22,011 bases of DNA from a virus. The translations under genes and the position numbers were made by a program. The notes beneath the pieces were generated by a model, which was given only the letters and a program-made list of their open reading frames with translations, had not been told where the DNA came from and did not search any database. The DNA lies in the IMG/VR virus record IMGVR_UViG_3300047550_005292, positions 1-22,011 of that record; one strand, 5' to 3'. This document shows, piece after piece, positions 21,266 to 22,011 of this stretch (within the stretch, counting starts at the first letter, position 1; the number at the start of each line of letters is the position of its first letter).

Positions 21266-21551
21266 TGACCTTGGTTTTTAGAGAAAAACCTTCTGGTGTT
21301 TTCATATATTTAGACACTTCTCTTGATGCGTGTTTTCTGAGTTTTTCACCAATAGATTCTTTAATTAAATTTGATATATCATGTTGTACTGAATCTGGAA
21401 GAGTATGTAATCCAGGAATAGTTTCTAATGGATCAAATGGTCTTTCTTCTTTGAATACTCTACCAAGTCCTCCGAATTTATTTCTATAATATCCTAAAAG
21501 AGATGATCTGAATCTATTTCTACTTCGAATTTTTCTTGGTTTTATATTCAT
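21222..21551 (-). CDS. basic hypothetical protein, 109 aa
   Basis: A 109-residue protein with a very basic N-terminus (KPRKIRSRNRFRSS), a middle part (PFDPLETIPGLHTLPDSVQH) and a helical basic C-terminus ending KGKMRGPKKV. No leader of the (L/I)-x-E type and no catalytic motif is visible. It starts at ATG 21551, two bases after the stop of the upstream gene, with only a weak purine stretch as ribosome-binding site, and overlaps the exonuclease start. DNA binding is suggested by charge only. Confidence 0.7.
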   Translation of the reverse strand: MNIKPRKIRSRNRFRSSLLGYYRNKFGGLGRVFKEERPFDPLETIPGLHTLPDSVQHDISNLIKESIGEKLRKHASREVSKYMKTPEGFSLKTKVSEIIKGKMRGPKKV

Positions 21552-21553
21552 AA

Positions 21554-22011
21554 TTATCTTTCTCTTCTGTTTCCTGGATTAGTTAATAAATTATAGCCAT
21601 AACCAATTAAATCTTCTCTAGATTTACCAGAGGCAGAACTACCAAATTCTTGATTACCTAGTGCAGCTAAGTTACTTTTAACACTAATAAAATATGGATT
21701 TAGATTGAAATGATGTGGATCTGTTTGTGGTGTAGATACTGAACCTAATACTGGGATTGGTATCAATGGTATAATTGGTTTAATTGGTTTAATTGGTTTA
21801 ATTGGTTTTGGTGGTTGTGGTTTTGGTGGTTTTGGTGGTTTTGGTGCTGGAGGTGGGGGGGGTGGAGGAGATACTGGAGCTGGAGCTGGTGATGGTGCTG
21901 GTGATGGTGCTGGTGATGGTGCTGGTGATGGTGCTGGTGATGGTGATGGTGCTGGAGCTGGTGATGGAGCTGGTGATGGTGCTGGAGCTGGAGCTGGTGA
22001 TGGTGCTGGTG
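21554..22011 (-). CDS. partial protein with long proline-rich tract (5' end beyond window)
   Basis: The frame that ends at the stop at 21554 is open without interruption to the window edge, so at least 152 codons are present and the start lies beyond 22011. A TTG at 21766 is only an internal codon. Reading from the edge, about 50 residues alternate Pro with Ala or Ser (PAPS units). Then come a poly-Pro patch, PPK units, four KPI units, and a globular-looking tail of about 70 residues (IPVLGSVSTPQTDPHHFNLN, LIGYGYNLLTNPGNRRER). Proline-rich stretches of this kind act as stiff spacers in surface and TonB-like proteins. The tail is not recognised. It could be a virion structural protein. Confidence 0.75.
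   Translation of the reverse strand, partial: PAPSPAPAPAPSPAPSPAPAPSPSPAPSPAPSPAPSPAPSPAPAPVSPPPPPPPAPKPPKPPKPQPPKPIKPIKPIKPIIPLIPIPVLGSVSTPQTDPHHFNLNPYFISVKSNLAALGNQEFGSSASGKSREDLIGYGYNLLTNPGNRRER
21773..22011. repeat. in-frame tandem microrepeats encoding Pro-rich spacer
   Basis: Four perfect copies of the 9-mer AATTGGTTT (21773-21808) are followed by GGT-rich triplets. Irregular arrays of GGTGATGGTGCT and GGAGCT-type units then run to the window end. All units are multiples of 3 and keep the minus-strand frame (KPI, then PAPS and PAPA). Copy number is likely variable by slippage. The array may continue past 22011. Confidence 0.9.

Noticed and set aside
21554-21766. Complete 70-residue gene starting at TTG 21766
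   Set aside because: The same frame stays open to the window end through the proline-rich tract, so the TTG is an internal Leu codon and the gene is partial.
21773-22011. CRISPR array or origin iterons
   Set aside because: Units are 9-12 bp without spacers and are in frame with a coding sequence; no flanking cas or rep genes.

Overview
The window looks like part of the genome of a T4-type myovirus infecting a Gram-negative bacterium, in an AT-rich background. The evidence is a replication block in T4 style (a PolB C-terminal half, UvsX-type recombinase, gp41-type DnaB helicase, gp61-type primase), several exact copies of the T4 late-promoter octamer TATAAATA, and a set of small basic proteins of kinds I recall from marine T4-like phages. 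Taxonomy and host are inferred; no search was run.

Layout. Positions 1-8195 run on the + strand. First come three small genes, two of them membrane proteins. Then follow the C-terminal half of a split DNA polymerase, uvsX, helicase 41, primase 61, a small acidic protein, thyX and a monomeric adenosylcobalamin-dependent ribonucleotide reductase (nrdJ). These genes overlap or nearly touch, and together they copy DNA and make dNTPs. Positions 8192-9180 hold a near-consensus sigma70 promoter, a secreted protein with a PEP-CTERM-like sorting tail, a candidate small late RNA, a 41-residue membrane protein and a bidirectional terminator.

From 9189 to the end everything is on the - strand except a RuvC-like resolvase (10605-11156). 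This side carries a probable lysis pair (holin-like protein and lipoprotein with a C-terminal membrane anchor, i.e. a candidate u-spanin), conserved hypotheticals, a beta-rich fibre-like protein, an MGME1-like PD-(D/E)XK exonuclease, and a partial protein with a long proline-rich tract cut by the window end.

The most striking feature is a family of seven otherwise unrelated proteins (genes starting at 10577, 14214, 15299, 16151, 16591, 18650 and 20233). Each begins with a short basic or amphipathic leader ending in (L/I)-x-E. That is the layout of T4 capsid-targeting sequences cut by the gp21 prohead protease. Several have further (L/I)-x-E sites exactly at domain boundaries, including one just before an HNH nuclease domain. 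I infer that this is a set of head-packaged, protease-matured internal proteins, probably injected with the DNA.

No tRNA, rRNA, CRISPR array, insertion sequence or integrase was seen. No gene-free stretch exceeds about 100 bases.
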